64,000 bases of DNA, taken from positions 33,822,133 through 33,886,132 of the forward strand of contig CM059975.1 of assembly GCA_030490835.1 (NCBI GenBank). Direction: 5' to 3'. A program made the position numbers and the translations under genes. The notes beneath the pieces were generated by a model. It did not search any database, had not been told where the DNA came from, and saw only the letters and a list, made by a program, of their open reading frames with translations. This document shows, piece after piece, positions 47,828 through 59,426 of this stretch (the first letter of the stretch is position 1; each line of letters begins with the position of its first letter). This DNA is from Annona cherimola (taxonomy: Eukaryota > Streptophyta > Magnoliopsida > Magnoliales > Annonaceae).

Positions 47828-48285
47828 GGGTGTGGCTGGGAAGTGATAAAATTTTTGGATGAAAAAATTTTAATATAAATTTTTTTTGAATAATTTATAA
47901 AGAAAAGTTTTTGAAATGAAAGAAAATGATATAATATTGATGTAAAGAATGACTTATAAAAAAGTGTTTGAAATGAAAGAAAATAATATAATATTGATAT
48001 GAAGAATAATGAAGAGAAAATATAATGAAGTTAAAATAGATAGAAAAGTTGCATGGTTAGTTTGTAGAAATGATTTAAAAGTAATTACATAAAAAGTGAA
48101 AAAATAATTAAATAATAGAATAACTGCGAAAAATAAAATTTTTTAGTTTAATTAAAATAGAAAGGATAATTGTATAGTTAGGATGTAGAAATGATTTAAA
48201 ATAGGATAATTACATTGGAAATATGAAAAATTAATTACATAATAGGACGGTTATAGAAAGTGAAAAGTTCTATAATAAAACAAAT
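47828..48285. mobile_element. Tourist-like MITE enlarged by internal duplications, copy I
   Basis: The left end 'gggtgtggctgggaagtgat' follows tta. The interior segments 'tttgaaatgaaagaaaatga' and 'tgtagaaatgatttaaaa' each occur twice, stretching the element to about 450 bp from the usual 270-290. The right end is degraded ('aaacaaatacaat'). Confidence 0.6.
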
Positions 48286-48810
48286 ACAATCATAATTAAA
48301 GATAAATACAAATTTTTAGCATTTTCAAAATAAATTATGTAAAACCATAGTATTATTTTGAGATTACCAAAATATTTTTTAGTTTTTTATTTTTATAAAT
48401 GCCCTACCTAGATCTTCCTCCATATGAAATTTGGTAAATTTTAATTTATTGAGTATATCTTTTTTTTTTTTTAAATTAATAAGACGAACATGGGTACGTG
48501 CATGCGTGAGCCTTGGACGTATTGAGGCGTTAGCCTTCTTTCTTCTTTCACACAAAAAAAAAATACAAAAAATAATTTATACAGCCCCATATTGGGCTTG
48601 CGATATGGGCAGCGCGCAGCCCCATAAGATCGCCGACAAAAATAAATATAAATATAAAATAATTTTGGAAAAAGAATTCTTCGAAAAAAAATTGCGCATA
48701 CAAGCAAAAATTTAATATAGATTTTTTACAAATATACATACAAAGTTTGCCAATATGGCATATCCACTACTAAATTTGTAAAAATTGCAAATATGTCAAC
48801 AAAGTTGATA
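48286..48810. other. Gene-free stretch
   Basis: AT-rich, with a GC-richer patch at 48490-48640 that shows overlapping open frames on both strands. None resembles a known protein. Confidence 0.4.
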
Positions 48811-48813
48811 TAA

Positions 48814-49069
48814 AGAGAGTGTTTGTCGAATTTAAAAACTTTTCACTCCCCATAACATCCTATTTTTAATTATTTTTTCATTTTTTTAAACAACTTCCTG
48901 ACTTTTCCATAATTTGTACACAACTACGCATATGTTCAATTTATCTATTTTAATTTTATTCTCTTTACTTCTCATAATTACCCTTATTATTTCATATCAT
49001 TTTCTCTCATTTAAAAAACTTTTACACAAAATTTTTTCAATAAAATTTTTTTACTTCTCAAATACACTC
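48814..49069. mobile_element. Tourist-like MITE, copy J
   Basis: Left end 'gagagtgtttgtcg' after taa; right end 'caaatacactc'. The pyrimidine-rich interior ('cacaactacgcatatgttca', 'ttttattctctttacttctc') matches copies B and C. Confidence 0.7.
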
Positions 49070-49736
49070 AAAATTAGAAGCATATTCCTTCCATTAGAAC
49101 GTTTTAGAATTTTTTGTAAAATGACTATAATATTCTTTAAGTCAAAAAATACACTTGAAATTTCTACAAATATTATAAGCATATTTGTAAAAAATGTAAA
49201 ATAATTATGTACATAAAAATGTATAAAATAACGAATAGCCAAAATGTGTACAATATTTGTAAAAATTGTAAATGTATTGCTTGGTTTAAGAGGTACTTTG
49301 TTGTTTTATAGAAAATTATTATGGTATTTTAATGGAAAGGACATGCATAAAATTTTGTGTAAACCTTATGACCATATTTGTAATATCGATAAACTTAACG
49401 ATAATGATGCAATATTTGTTAATTCCCATAGGAATATTTGTAAAAATCCCTTTTAAGATTTCACATATACTTCTTTGCTAAATAAACAATATTTTTATAT
49501 AGAAAAATGATTTAATATGATTTACTGTGCGAGACTTTGGGCGCTGTGGTTGCTTCTAACCATTGGAAAGTATGGTAAAACAGTAGTAGTCGGATTGTTG
49601 AGAGGTAAAGATATAAATCAGGTATGCTTAAATGCACTGAGGTACAATTAGGCTCAATGTTGCATCTGGGTGCATTTAACTTATTTTTTACAAATTTTTT
49701 TTTTTGAACAATTGTTAATATAATTATATTTAACAT
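49070..49736. other. Gene-free AT-rich stretch
   Basis: No gene is recognised. A motif near 49630-49680 ('aaatgcactgaggtac', 'ctgggtgcatttaact') resembles single ends of the foldback family. Confidence 0.35.
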
Positions 49737-50559
49737 GGAGAAATTTAAGTCGTGAACCCTCAAACTTTGCTTATTAGTATTTGGGACCTTAAAGTTTGCA
49801 AATTAGCATTTTAAACACCGTTAATTTTTAACTTTTGCATTTTAAACCCTGTTACCTGACAGTGTCAAAAAAGCTATCTGAAGCCGTGCGCAATGACAAA
49901 ACAGCCCATAAAACTAGCCCATGCAAGTCCTTTGGAAGCGTCTCAGACATGCATATGCTAGCGATATCCCTGCGTCACCACCCGCCATAGCCACACGAAT
50001 GAGGTAGCCCCGTCGGCAACCATAAATCTTCAACTCCATTCAACATTTGCGCACCCTGAAATCCAATCCTGCAATGAAAATAACATGGGCAATGGTAAGC
50101 TTGCAGCAGCAAAATTCATCTTGCCACAGGTGATCAGAACCCATGCTTAAATACTTAAAATTAAAATTTTAGTAATTAAAAAATTCTTTTTCACTCCTTA
50201 CATTGGAGTTGACTCCCCAGTGCAATGATATGTTGTGATATGCTAGATCTGGACCACTGATATTATTATGTTTTCGATTGACGCCTGTAGTAGTAGTAGT
50301 AGTAGCGGTCCACAGATTCCAAAGATGGCCCTGGAATATCAAAGCATGGAACACTCACTCGTTCATCAAAGTAAGCAATCTTATTGCATTGCAATCTCCT
50401 GCGTCAATTTGCCAAACCGAATTCTCATAGAAATCAATTCTGAGCCGTTCATCTTTTGAAGATGGGATCTTGTGAAACATAGTCAATGTACATTTTTCAG
50501 GAAGGCCCGCTAATGTTACGCACTCCTCACCACCATCACCATAGCAGATCTCGGCCCCA

Positions 50560-51830
50560 TGGCCCTTCCTCAACAACAACATTCTCTCCATGTACAAGAG
50601 GTTGTGTCCCTTGGCTAATGCTCACCTAGTCTTCGACCAAATGCCTCGTAGAAGCGTAGTCTCCTTCAACGCTCTCATCGCAGCTTACTCACGAACTCCT
50701 CGTCAGCCCCTGTTCACATCCTCCGCATGAAAATTGATGATTTACAAGTATGTGACCAACGGTAGGATCGAGAGATCTGCAGCTGTTCTGCTGCATGGTG
50801 GGGATTGGTTTGGCACCGACCAATTTCAGCTTTTCGAGTGCTTTGAATGCTTGAAGCCACTGGAGGATTACGTTGGCCGGAAATCATCCACGCCCACATC
50901 ACGAAATCAAAGCATTTTGCCGATACGTCATTGATAAATGCATTGCTTGAGCTTATTCTTTGTGGAGACTTGGAAATCATGTGCTTTGCTTTTAGAATGA
51001 TCGAGACACTAGACAAAATTTCACGGAATACAATGATAGCTGGGTATTGGGAAATGGGTGATGGAGAGAATGCAATGGAGTTGTTTGTACAATCCTGGTA
51101 CTTGCGTTGAGAAAATCCAGATGATTACACTTAGGGTGTGTTTGTTTGGGGCCAAAACTTGTCAATTAAAACTTTTCAACCCAAAACTTTTCACTCTTCA
51201 TAACTACTCTATTTTTTAATTATTTTTTCACATTTTTCTATACAAACTACCCTACTTTTCAATCATTTCTACACAACTACCCATACAACTAATCTATCTA
51301 TTTTAACTTTATTCTCTTTACTCCTCATCATTACCCCTATTATATCACATCATTTTCTATCAATTTGACAACTTCTACCTTTAAAACTTTTCATCAAAAG
51401 TTTTACCTCCAACCAAACACGCCCTTATGCTGCAATTGTATGCGCGACTATATCTTCTGGAAAATCATCGTGTTGGATCTAACTGATGCAACATCAAACA
51501 CATGACTAGTGTACTAGATTGGTTTCTGGGACAAGCAAGTTCAGTTTTAAAATACGACTATCACGAAGACAATGGAAAATCGCAGTGCGATACGATTGAC
51601 CCATAACTCGTGCTGGAGGTCGCAAATGGGAGATTGGCAATATTGTCGTGCCAAGAATCAGACGAAGATATGATCATGAGGGATGGAAAATCGAGAGGCA
51701 TTACTCCAATGGAGAAGCGCCATCAACATGTATTTCAAGAAATGTGAGTTAGAGTCGGCAAGGAAGCTTTTCGTTTCTATGGTCGAGAGAGATGCTATTC
51801 TGTGGACCTAGACTCTGCGAAGGTGAAGTA
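50560..51830 (+). pseudogene. Broken PPR-protein gene carried by the Pack-MULE-like element
   Basis: PPR proteins bind organellar RNA through repeated 35-residue helical pairs. At 50570-50734 one frame reads NNILSMYKRLCPLANAHLVF, then QMPRRSVVSFNALIAAYSR and a stop. At 50847-51110 another frame reads IIHAHITKSKHFADTSLINA, then GDLEIMCFAF, NTMIAGYWEMGDGENAMELF. A short piece near 51760-51810 reads KLFVSMVERDAILW. These are consecutive PLS-type PPR units, but stops, frame changes and MITE G at 51134 break the gene, and many conserved residues have changed. There is no intact start or full repeat array. Confidence 0.7.
51134..51424. mobile_element. Tourist-like MITE, copy G, inside the PPR pseudogene
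   Basis: 291 bp from 'gggtgtgtttgtttgg' to 'aaccaaacacgccc', flanked by tta at 51131-51133 and 51425-51427. It is one of the best-preserved copies and inserted after the PPR capture. Confidence 0.9.
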
Positions 51831-52186
51831 GCAGCTTATTACTTGCGAGGCACGCGTTTATGGGTATTTTTGTTAATACACATTGCTTAACGGAGCTTTT
51901 CTGACACCATGAGGGGACGGTGTTTAAAATGCAAAAGTTAAAACTTAACAGAGTTTAAAATATTAATATATAAATTTCAGGATCTAAAATACTAATAACT
52001 AAAATTAGAGGGTTTATGACGCAAATTTTCCATTGTGATGACATGACCTGGGCTGGATTCGAGTGGTCAGCACATACACATGCAATCTACGCAGATCCAG
52101 ATGGAATGGGTGGGAGACTGCGAGTGGTGAAAGAGAAAACCACAGTACAATAGAGCTAGGATATTCGTGTGAGTATAGGTAGAGTT

Positions 52187-52816
52187 TGTTAGGTGGTTTC
52201 CTCCCACGTGAAGTCAAAGTGAGTGGGGACCACCCATTTGACATCTTTGAAAAATGCTCACCTGCCCTTTTGTCTGTTCCTTTGCTTTCGGCGCGGAAGG
52301 AGAAGAAATAGGTGAGAGAGAGAGAGAGTGATATACATCACAACGGCTCTTCTCCTCTCGGTACAGATATCCGTCGTCGTCTTTCTCTTCAGTCTCAGTT
52401 TTCAGAGAAGCAGCAGCAGCTCCGACGAACGGAGGAAGATTCTATCCTCACATGCTCAGGGCTTCTACGGCAGTCATCTCTTCCGGCCATTAAGAGAGAA
52501 AATTCTGTCGTTATCTCAGATTTGGTGAGATCCATCCTTAGTTAATTTCTATGTTGAAATCCATCCTTATTGTGATGATGAAATCCTCTAGTTTTGACTA
52601 GAGAAGACATTGCATTGTAATCCCATTATTCTATAGTGGAAGATTTACCTGGACTGGGTCCCGTGGTTTTTCCCCTTTATTAAAGAGGGGTTTTCCACGT
52701 AAAATTGTGGTGTGTTTTTCAGTGGGTTTGATTGTTTATTATTTGTGATATTTATTGTCTGAGATTAATTATTCCTGTTTAATCTACACAAAAGGGGATA
52801 GCCTAAAATCCCAACA
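52187..52816 (+). repeat. 5' LTR of the Copia element
   Basis: 630 bp, 'tgttaggtgg' to 'aaatcccaaca'. It contains a GA microsatellite (52313-52327) and a CT-rich leader-like stretch. Short open frames inside are repeated identically in the 3' LTR and are not genes. Confidence 0.96.
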
Positions 52817-52818
52817 AG

Positions 52819-52830
52819 TGGTATCAGAGC
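52819..52830 (+). other. Primer-binding site (tRNA-Met initiator)
   Basis: 'tggtatcagagc' lies 2 bp after the LTR and is the usual Copia primer site, complementary to the 3' end of initiator tRNA-Met. Confidence 0.95.
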
Positions 52831-52866
52831 CTGGTCTGTCTTTGCATAATTTCTTGTGTGGATTAG

Positions 52867-53535
52867 ATGGAAGAAACTTCATTCACAATGGTCAAACTCA
52901 CATCATCAAATTACTCAATATGGAAAACAAGGATGGAAGATATTTTGTATTGCAAAGAACTTTACCTACCAATTAAAGTGAAAGGAGTGAAGCCCGTGGA
53001 TAAAACTCAAGATGATTGGGATGTGTTAAATAGAAAAGTGGTTGGGCATATCCGACAATGGGTTGATGAGAGTATTTTTCACCATGTTGCTAAGGAAACT
53101 GATGCATTCAAATTATGGGAAACATTAGAAAGCCTATATGAACGCAAATCAGCTGTAAATAAGGCTTTTCTAATTAAAAGGCTTGTTAATATGAAGTATA
53201 AAGATGGACAAAAAGTTGCTGAGCATTTGAGCAATTTTCAAGAAGCTTTAAATGATTTATCCAGCATGAAAATTATATTTGCTGATGAAGTGCAGGCATT
53301 ACTTTTGTTGAGTTCTTTGCCAGATAGTTGGGAAACCTTGGTAATTTCACTCAGTAACTCTGCTCCTAATGGTGTTGTATCAATGGATGTGGTGAAAGAC
53401 AGCATGTTTAATGAAGAGGCAAGACGGAGAGAACAAGGTACATCCGTCAATTCTGAAGCACTAGTTATAGAAAGCAGAGGGAGAAATCAGCATAGATATT
53501 CTCGCAATAACAATGATCGTGACAAGTCTAAATGA
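52867..53535 (+). CDS. Copia Gag, interrupted by a stop before the zinc knuckle
   Basis: The UBN2/retrotransposon gag type of capsid protein, which packages the element RNA. It begins MEETSFTMVKLTSSNYSIWK and shows LWETLESLYERKS and MKYKDGQKVAEHLSNF, typical of Tnt1-like Gag. A tga at 53533-53535 ends the frame inside a basic linker. The same frame continues beyond it into the zinc knuckle CYHCGKPGHVIREC (53581-53622), so the stop is a single-base break in an otherwise open Gag-Pol frame. Confidence 0.88.
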   Translation: MEETSFTMVKLTSSNYSIWKTRMEDILYCKELYLPIKVKGVKPVDKTQDDWDVLNRKVVGHIRQWVDESIFHHVAKETDAFKLWETLESLYERKSAVNKAFLIKRLVNMKYKDGQKVAEHLSNFQEALNDLSSMKIIFADEVQALLLLSSLPDSWETLVISLSNSAPNGVVSMDVVKDSMFNEEARRREQGTSVNSEALVIESRGRNQHRYSRNNNDRDKSK

Positions 53536-55398
53536 AATCGTGATAAATCGAGAAGGAGATCAAAGTCAAGAGGAGTCAAATGCTATCATTGTGGTAAGCC
53601 TGGACATGTAATTAGAGAATGCAGAAAGTTGAAAAGAGAGGAAGAATATAAAAAGAAAAATGTAGAAAAGAAAGATGACACAGAAAAAGTAGCAGTTGCA
53701 TTCGAAGATGATGTTGTCATAGCTTGTGATGTTGATTGCTTTGCCAATGATGTGCCTACATGGGTAATAGATTCTGCAGCTTCTTCACACGTTACTCCAT
53801 GTAAAGAGTTCTTCTCATCTTACACTAGCGGAGATTTTGGCTATGTCAGGATGGGAAATGATGGCAGATGCAAGATTCAAGGTATTGGTGATGTTTGGCT
53901 AGAGACAGACATGGGATGCAAACTGATGTTGAAAAGTGTCAAGCATGTTCCAGAACTTCGATTCAATTTAATCTCCGCAGGACAGTTAGACAATGATGGA
54001 TACTATCATCAATTTGGTGGTAGTAAATGGAAACTGACGAAAGGTTCTCTTATTTTAGCTAAGGGAAATAAGACTGACACTCTTTACAGATCTTATATGA
54101 AGATTGCTAAGGGAGAAGTGAATGCAGTGGAGCATGAATCCTCCTCAGAGCTATGGCACAAGCGACTTGGCCACATGAGCGAGAAAGGTTTGAATATTCT
54201 TGCTAAAAAGAAATATTTGCCTAAAGGTTTACCTCTAAAATCATGCATTGATTGTTTAGTTGGAAAACAACATAGAGTTGCATTTCATAAATTCCCTCCA
54301 CATAGAAAACATGATTTACTTGATCTAGTGCATACTGATGTGTGTTTTATGGGTGATAGAACTCTTGGTGGTGCTATATACTTTGTTACTTTCATTGATG
54401 ATCATTCCAGGAAAGTATGGGCTTATGCAATAAAGGCCAAAGATGAGGTTCTAAGTATCTTCAAGCACTTCCAAACTAGTGTTGAAAGAGAAACAGGAAA
54501 GAGATTAAAATGCGTTCGTGCTGACAATGGTGGTGAATACAGAGGACCGTTTGAAAGATACTGTAGTGAACGTGGTATCAGACTTGAGAAGACAGTTCCC
54601 AAGACGCCTCAACAGAACGGTGTGGCAGAGAGAATGAACAGAAGTATTTGCGAAAGAGTCAGGTGTATGCTCTCTCATGCAAAATTATCAAAGTCCTTCT
54701 GGGGTGAGGCAATGAGAACTGCAGTTGATTTGATTAACCTATCTCCTTCAGCTCCTTTGGACGGTGAGATTCCAGAAAAGGTATGGAGAGGAAAAGATAT
54801 TTCCTATGAACACTTACGGGTATTTGGTTGTAGGGCATTTGTTCACATTTCTAAGGATGAAAGATCCAAGTTGGACAGTAAAACTAAACAGTGTATCTTC
54901 CTCGGCTATGCACATGAAGAATTTGGTTATAGATTATGGGATCTTATTGACAAGAAGATTATCAGAAGCAGGGATGTAATCTTCTTTGAAGATCAAACAA
55001 TCGAAGATTTTGAGAAAATTGAAAAAGCAAAGTCTCCAGTAGAAGGCCCTATTGATTTGAGTTCATGTACTCCACCTATTGTGCATACAGGAAATGGGAG
55101 AGATATACCAAATGCTACACCAGAGCAACTAGAAGAGCAAGCTGCTCCACATCCGTTAGTTGAAAATCAATTGAGAAGGTCTGTAAGACAACGTCGGCCA
55201 TCAGAAAAGTATCCTCCTCATGAATATGTGATGCTTACTGATGAAGGTGAACCTCAAAGTTATCAGGAGGCAGTGTCCCATGAATGCAGTGAAGAATGGA
55301 TGGACGCCATGCAAGAAGAGATGAATTCCTTGCATGAAAACCATACGTATGAATTAGTAAGATTACCTGCAGGCAAAAGAGCACTCAAGAACAAGTAG
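53536..55398 (+). pseudogene. Copia zinc knuckle, protease and integrase segment
   Basis: Open in one frame from the Gag stop to a tag at 55396-55398. In order: zinc knuckle (53581-53622); aspartic protease WVIDSAASSHV (about 53761); GAG-pre-integrase LWHKRLGHMSEKGL (about 54151); zinc-finger CIDCLVGKQH; integrase core with HTDVC, RADNGGEY and TPQQNGVAERMNR; the C-terminal FGCRAFVHI and FLGYAHEEFGYRLWD region; and the start of reverse transcriptase (EEWMDAMQEEMNSL). The catalytic residues look intact. Only the flanking stops make it a broken part of the polyprotein. Confidence 0.9.
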
Positions 55399-56816
55399 GT
55401 TTTCAGATTGAAAGCAGATGAAAATAGCTCACGGCCAAAATACAAGGCAAGATTGGTTGTGAAGGGATTTGGTCAAATAAGAGGTATTGACTTTCATGAG
55501 ATCTTCTCACCCGTGGTGAAGATGAATTCAGTTAGAGTTGTTCTAAGCCTAGCAGCTAGCTTGGATCTGGAGATTGAGCAGCTTGATGTAAAGACAGCAT
55601 TTCTTCATGGTGATTTGGAGGAAGAAGTATATATATGGAGCAGCCTGAAGGTTACGAGGTCAAAGGAAAGGAGGATTTAGTGTGTAAATTAACAAAGAGC
55701 CTATATGGACTTAAGCAGGCACCAAGACAATGGTACACAAAATTTCAGTTCTTTATGAGACAACACGGGTATAGTAAAACTATGTCTGATCCATGTGTAT
55801 TTATTAGAAAATTCTCCACTAATGATTTTATTATTCTTTTGTTATATGTGGATGATATGTTGATTGTTGGTCATGATGCTAACAAGGTTCAGAGATTAAA
55901 ATTGCAGTTGAGTAAATCCTTTTCTATGAAGGATTTGGGACCGGCTAACAGAATACTTGGCATGAAAATTATTCGTGATAGGAAGAACAAAAGGCTTTGG
56001 CTATCTCAAGAAAGCTATATTAAAAGGTGTTAGAAAGGTTACAACATGGGCGAGGCGAAACCTGTTTGTACTCCACTTGCAGGTCATTTCAAGTTAGGCT
56101 CTCATCAATGTCCTACAAGTGAAGAACAGAAAGAACAGATGAAAATAATTCCTTATTCATCTGCTGTCGGTAGCTTAATGTATGCAATGGTGTGCACAAG
56201 ACCAGACATCGCCTTCGCAGTTGGAATAGTGAGTCGGTTTCTTTCAAATCCAGGAAAGGAGCATTGGGAAGCAGTGAAGTGGATCCTCAGATATCTCAAA
56301 GGTACCTCCAAAGCCTGTTTATGTTTTGGTTCTGATAGACCTGAGCTTAAAGTTTACACAGATGCGGACTGGGCTGGTGATGTAGATACCAGAAAGTCCA
56401 CTTCAGGTTACTTGGTAACATTTGCAGGGGGAGCAGTGTCATGGCAATCTAAATTGCAGAAGTGTGTTGCATTGTCTACTACTGAGGCAGAGTATATTTC
56501 TATAACAGAAGCAAGCAAAGAGCTTCTATGGATGAAGAAATTTCTCAAAGAATTGGGAATGAATCAGGAAAAGTATATTATATACTGTGACAGTCAGAGT
56601 GCTATTCATCTCAGCAAGAATCCTACTTTTCATTCAAGATCTAAGCATATTCAGGTGCGTTATTGTTGGATTCGTGATATATTAGAGTTGAAGATGTTGC
56701 AACTTGAGAAAATTCACACAGATGACAACGGATCAGATATGATGACTAAAACTGTAACTAGCGAAAAGCTAAGGGTATGCAGAGAGATAACAAGTTTGCT
56801 AAAGCCCTCCACGTAG
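55399..56816 (+). pseudogene. Copia reverse transcriptase and RNase H segment, frame-broken
   Basis: 55399-55680 stays in the integrase frame ([32 protein letters not shown]). A 2-bp expansion in an AT run near 55630 shifts it. 55635-56033 holds SLYGLKQAPRQWY and the catalytic YVDDMLIVG. A local disturbance near 56020-56040 creates a tag. 56046-56816 carries RNase H (YTDADWAGDVDTRKSTSGYL, LSTTEAEYI, DSQSAIHLSKNP) and ends 17 bp before the 3' LTR. Family motifs are all present, and only reading frame is lost. Confidence 0.9.
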
Positions 56817-56818
56817 TC

Positions 56819-56831
56819 GGAAGGGGGAGAT
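56819..56831 (+). other. Polypurine tract
   Basis: 'ggaagggggaga' sits directly before the 3' LTR, the usual position for the plus-strand primer of LTR retrotransposons. Confidence 0.85.
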
Positions 56832-56832
56832 T

Positions 56833-57462
56833 TGTTAGGTGGTTTCCTCCCATGTGAAGTCAAAGTGGGTGGGGACCACCCATTTGGCATCTTTGAAAAA
56901 TGCTCACCTGCCCTTTTGTCTGTTCCTTTGCTTTCGGCGCGGAAGGAGAAGAAATAGGTGAGAGAGAGAGAGAGTGATATACATCACAACGGCTCTTCTC
57001 CTCTCGGTACAGATATCCGTCGTCGTCTTTCTCTTCAGTCTCAGTTTTCAGAGAAGCAGCAGCAGCTCCGACGAACGGAGGAAGATTCTATCCTCACATG
57101 CTCAGGGCTTCTACGGCAGTCATCTCTTCCGGCCATTAAGAGAGAAAATTCTGCCGTTATCTCAGATTTGGTGAGATCCATCCTTAGTTAATTTCTATGT
57201 TGAAATCCATCCTTATTGTGATGATGAAATCCTCTAGTTTTGACTAGAGAAGACATTGCATTGTAATCCCATTATTCTATAGTGGAAGATTTACCTGGAC
57301 TGGGTCCCGTGGTTTTTCCCCTTTATTAAAGAGAGATTTTCCACGTAAAATTATGGTGTGTTTTTCAGTGGGTTTGATTGTTTATTATTTGTGATATTTA
57401 TTGTCTGAGATTAATTATTCCTGTTTAATCTACACAAAAGGGGATAGCCTAAAATCCCAACA
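56833..57462 (+). repeat. 3' LTR of the Copia element
   Basis: The same 630-bp length as the 5' LTR. The differences seen are at the start (cacgtg/catgtg, gtgagtgg/gtgggtgg, ttgacat/ttggcat), the middle (ctgtcg/ctgccg) and near the end (aggggtt/agagatt, attgtgg/attatgg). Confidence 0.96.
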
Positions 57463-57467
57463 GAGTT

Positions 57468-59020
57468 GGAGATTGATTGGTGAGAGACTGAGAGGCTTGA
57501 TTTCTCAAGTTGGTTAATTCTAAATATAACCATAACTTACGCTCATGCTTATAATATGGTCATGTATTTATAAAAGTGGCATAAATGAGTAGTAGCTATG
57601 CTTTTATTATATTTAGTCGTCTCACATGAAAACATAAGAGTAAGTTTGCATAAATTTACTTATATGATATTTAGCTTGTTTCATGTGGAAATATTAGTGA
57701 AAGTTCCCCTATGTTTAGATTATACCTTGTTATAGGCTTGTAAGAGATATAGTTTTAAATATTAGGTTTTTTCATAAGCAAGTGCTTCTTCCCTCTATGT
57801 ATAGTTAAAGATATTCTTAACTTGTCCAACCAAGGTGGGTTTTTTGGCTACTTGGTCATAGTGGAGTTTTCAATCCTGCCAGGACCGGTGTTTATCTTGT
57901 CATAGTGGGTTTTCAATCCAAAGATTGGCTCCTGCGACGTCTCGACATCAACATGTTGTATGACAACACTATTAGGTTCTATTAGATAACGTAATAAAAT
58001 ATTTTAAAATGACAAAATTTCCCTTATCATTTCTCTTAAAAGGGACAATGTATGCAACTAGGAATGGTTGAATCCACTTTTACTTTATGTTTTTATATCA
58101 TTTCTTTGAATTTTTTATATCTAATTAGAACATCTTCTTTTTACTTGTACTAGCGATAATAACTTGACTTCACATCATTTTTTATTCAATTTTAACTGTG
58201 TTTTCATATTAGAATTTTGGATAAACTATATAGTCATCTATATCATTTGTATAAACACATGGTCATATATATAAATATGGATATAAATTGTAGTCATATT
58301 TGGAATTAAACTTTTGAAATAATTAAAACTCCTATTTTTTTTTTATCCTAACAAGGTGTTTCATTAAAAAAAAAAATTTAACCACGGCATCAGACTTGAT
58401 ATATGATTAAAGGAAAAAGTGTGCATCATGTCTACTATTACGTTAATAAAGCATTATCATTACACAAATAACTAGAAATAAATTTTGGAAGGTTATTCCA
58501 CCAATTAAAATCATTATCTAAACAAGAAAAGCAAATTGTTAAAGAATGTGTTGCTTTATTTCCGTTCCCCCAAACATATTTGAAGATGACCTTATCTAAC
58601 TTTATCTCATTTTTTGAATTTTCTTTGCAACAATTGCAATAGTGGATAGTATTTCAGCTTCAATTGCATTCCATTGTGTTTCCATCATTACTTTATCTCC
58701 ATGTACAATTCTTGTTTCCGTTACCACTGCATCAAACACCCTTGCTCTAGTCCAGTACTTAGTGACAATAAAAACACTATCAACACTTCTAGTTAGTGCG
58801 CCTCCACTAGTAATTCACTCATTACCATTCCTTCTTATGTCCACATTTATCTTCACTATTCTAAAATTTGATTCCTCCACCTCATTGGCTTTCCTTCATT
58901 AGCATATCATAGTGCTTCAGGAGATTTGTTTCATTGTACTTATTTAGGTATTCTTTGAACTAGCTCATAACATTCATAAAATTAGGCCGTTTTAGTTTCA
59001 AATAAAGTCTGTTGCACATA
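57468..59020. other. Gene-free stretch right of the Copia element
   Basis: 57468-57560 continues the sequence interrupted by the Copia insertion. 57820-57930 has a repeated 'gtgggttttcaatcc'-like phrase. The rest is AT-rich. An open frame at 58642-58902 does not resemble a known protein. Confidence 0.4.
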
Positions 59021-59029
59021 TGTCAAATC

Positions 59030-59400
59030 CTCCAGCAAAAAATAATATACAATAGGAGAGTTCCACTGTTTCTTATCGCCACTAATTTTCAAAAGATGCA
59101 CTGCATAAACCCATGGTATCTGCTCTCTGTTGATAAAAGATTGAGTTCTTAAAGATAACACCCGTCTTCTCACATTGTTGGAATAGATGGAGGTTATCTT
59201 GAGCTCCTCCTAGCATATCTACAGATGATTTCCACCAGAATGCCCCTCTTGTCCATAATTAACTTGTTAGAAGAGAGTCATTTACAATCTCTAACCAAAG
59301 TTTAACACTTTTGAAGGCATAAAATCTTCCACAATGCTCTGAAGACGGCTTTATCATTAATCGTGCCATTTGTGTTTGCCTCCACCCTGTTGAACAGTTG
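59030..59400 (-). pseudogene. Probable LINE (L1-type) 3' zinc-binding region remnant
   Basis: The minus strand reads FRALWKILCL, then NDSLLTS, LWTRGAFWWKS and AQDNLHLFQQCEKTGVIF. This resembles the zf-RVT region at the end of plant LINE ORF2 (LLT...L.RG... then HLF.QC). Stops interrupt it, and the reverse transcriptase is not adjacent. The identification is by pattern only. Confidence 0.4.
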
Positions 59401-59426
59401 CCATTTTAGTTCCAACAATAAAAATC

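Larger units (their letters stand above)
49737..52033. mobile_element. Pack-MULE-like element with about 180-bp inverted ends
   Basis: The left arm (about 49737-49915) and right arm (about 51855-52033) are inverted copies. 'ttattagtattt', 'ttttaacttttgcattttaa' with 'acaccgt', 'gtgtca.aaaagct' and 'cccataaa' occur in the same order on opposite strands. Long inverted ends around host-gene fragments are the mark of Pack-MULEs. The cargo is a broken PPR gene. A 9-bp target duplication could not be fixed because the outermost bases are diverged, so the superfamily is inferred. MITE G lies inside it. Confidence 0.65.
52187..57462 (+). mobile_element. Full-length Ty1/Copia retrotransposon (Tork/Tnt1-like)
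   Basis: A 5276-bp element with two 630-bp LTRs, a tRNA-Met primer site, a polypurine tract and a 5-bp target duplication (gagtt at 52182-52186 and 57463-57467). Internal order is gag, protease, integrase, reverse transcriptase, RNase H, the Copia order. I counted seven LTR differences, all transitions, so divergence is about 1.1 percent and insertion is recent. Despite this the coding region has two stops, one 2-bp frame change near 55630 and a small frame disturbance near 56025. It can no longer make its own full polyprotein. Confidence 0.95.

Noticed and set aside
48431..48739. Overlapping open frames on both strands around 48500-48700
   Set aside because: They arise from homopolymer runs and a small GC-rich patch; no family resemblance on either strand.
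52312..52545. 77-residue open frame inside the 5' LTR, repeated in the 3' LTR
   Set aside because: It lies wholly within the LTR leader and is duplicated with it. There is no known LTR-encoded protein of this kind.
58642..58902. 86-residue Ser/Leu-rich open frame
   Set aside because: No recognisable motif. The opposite strand is just as likely to be old LINE sequence, and its translation is low in information.
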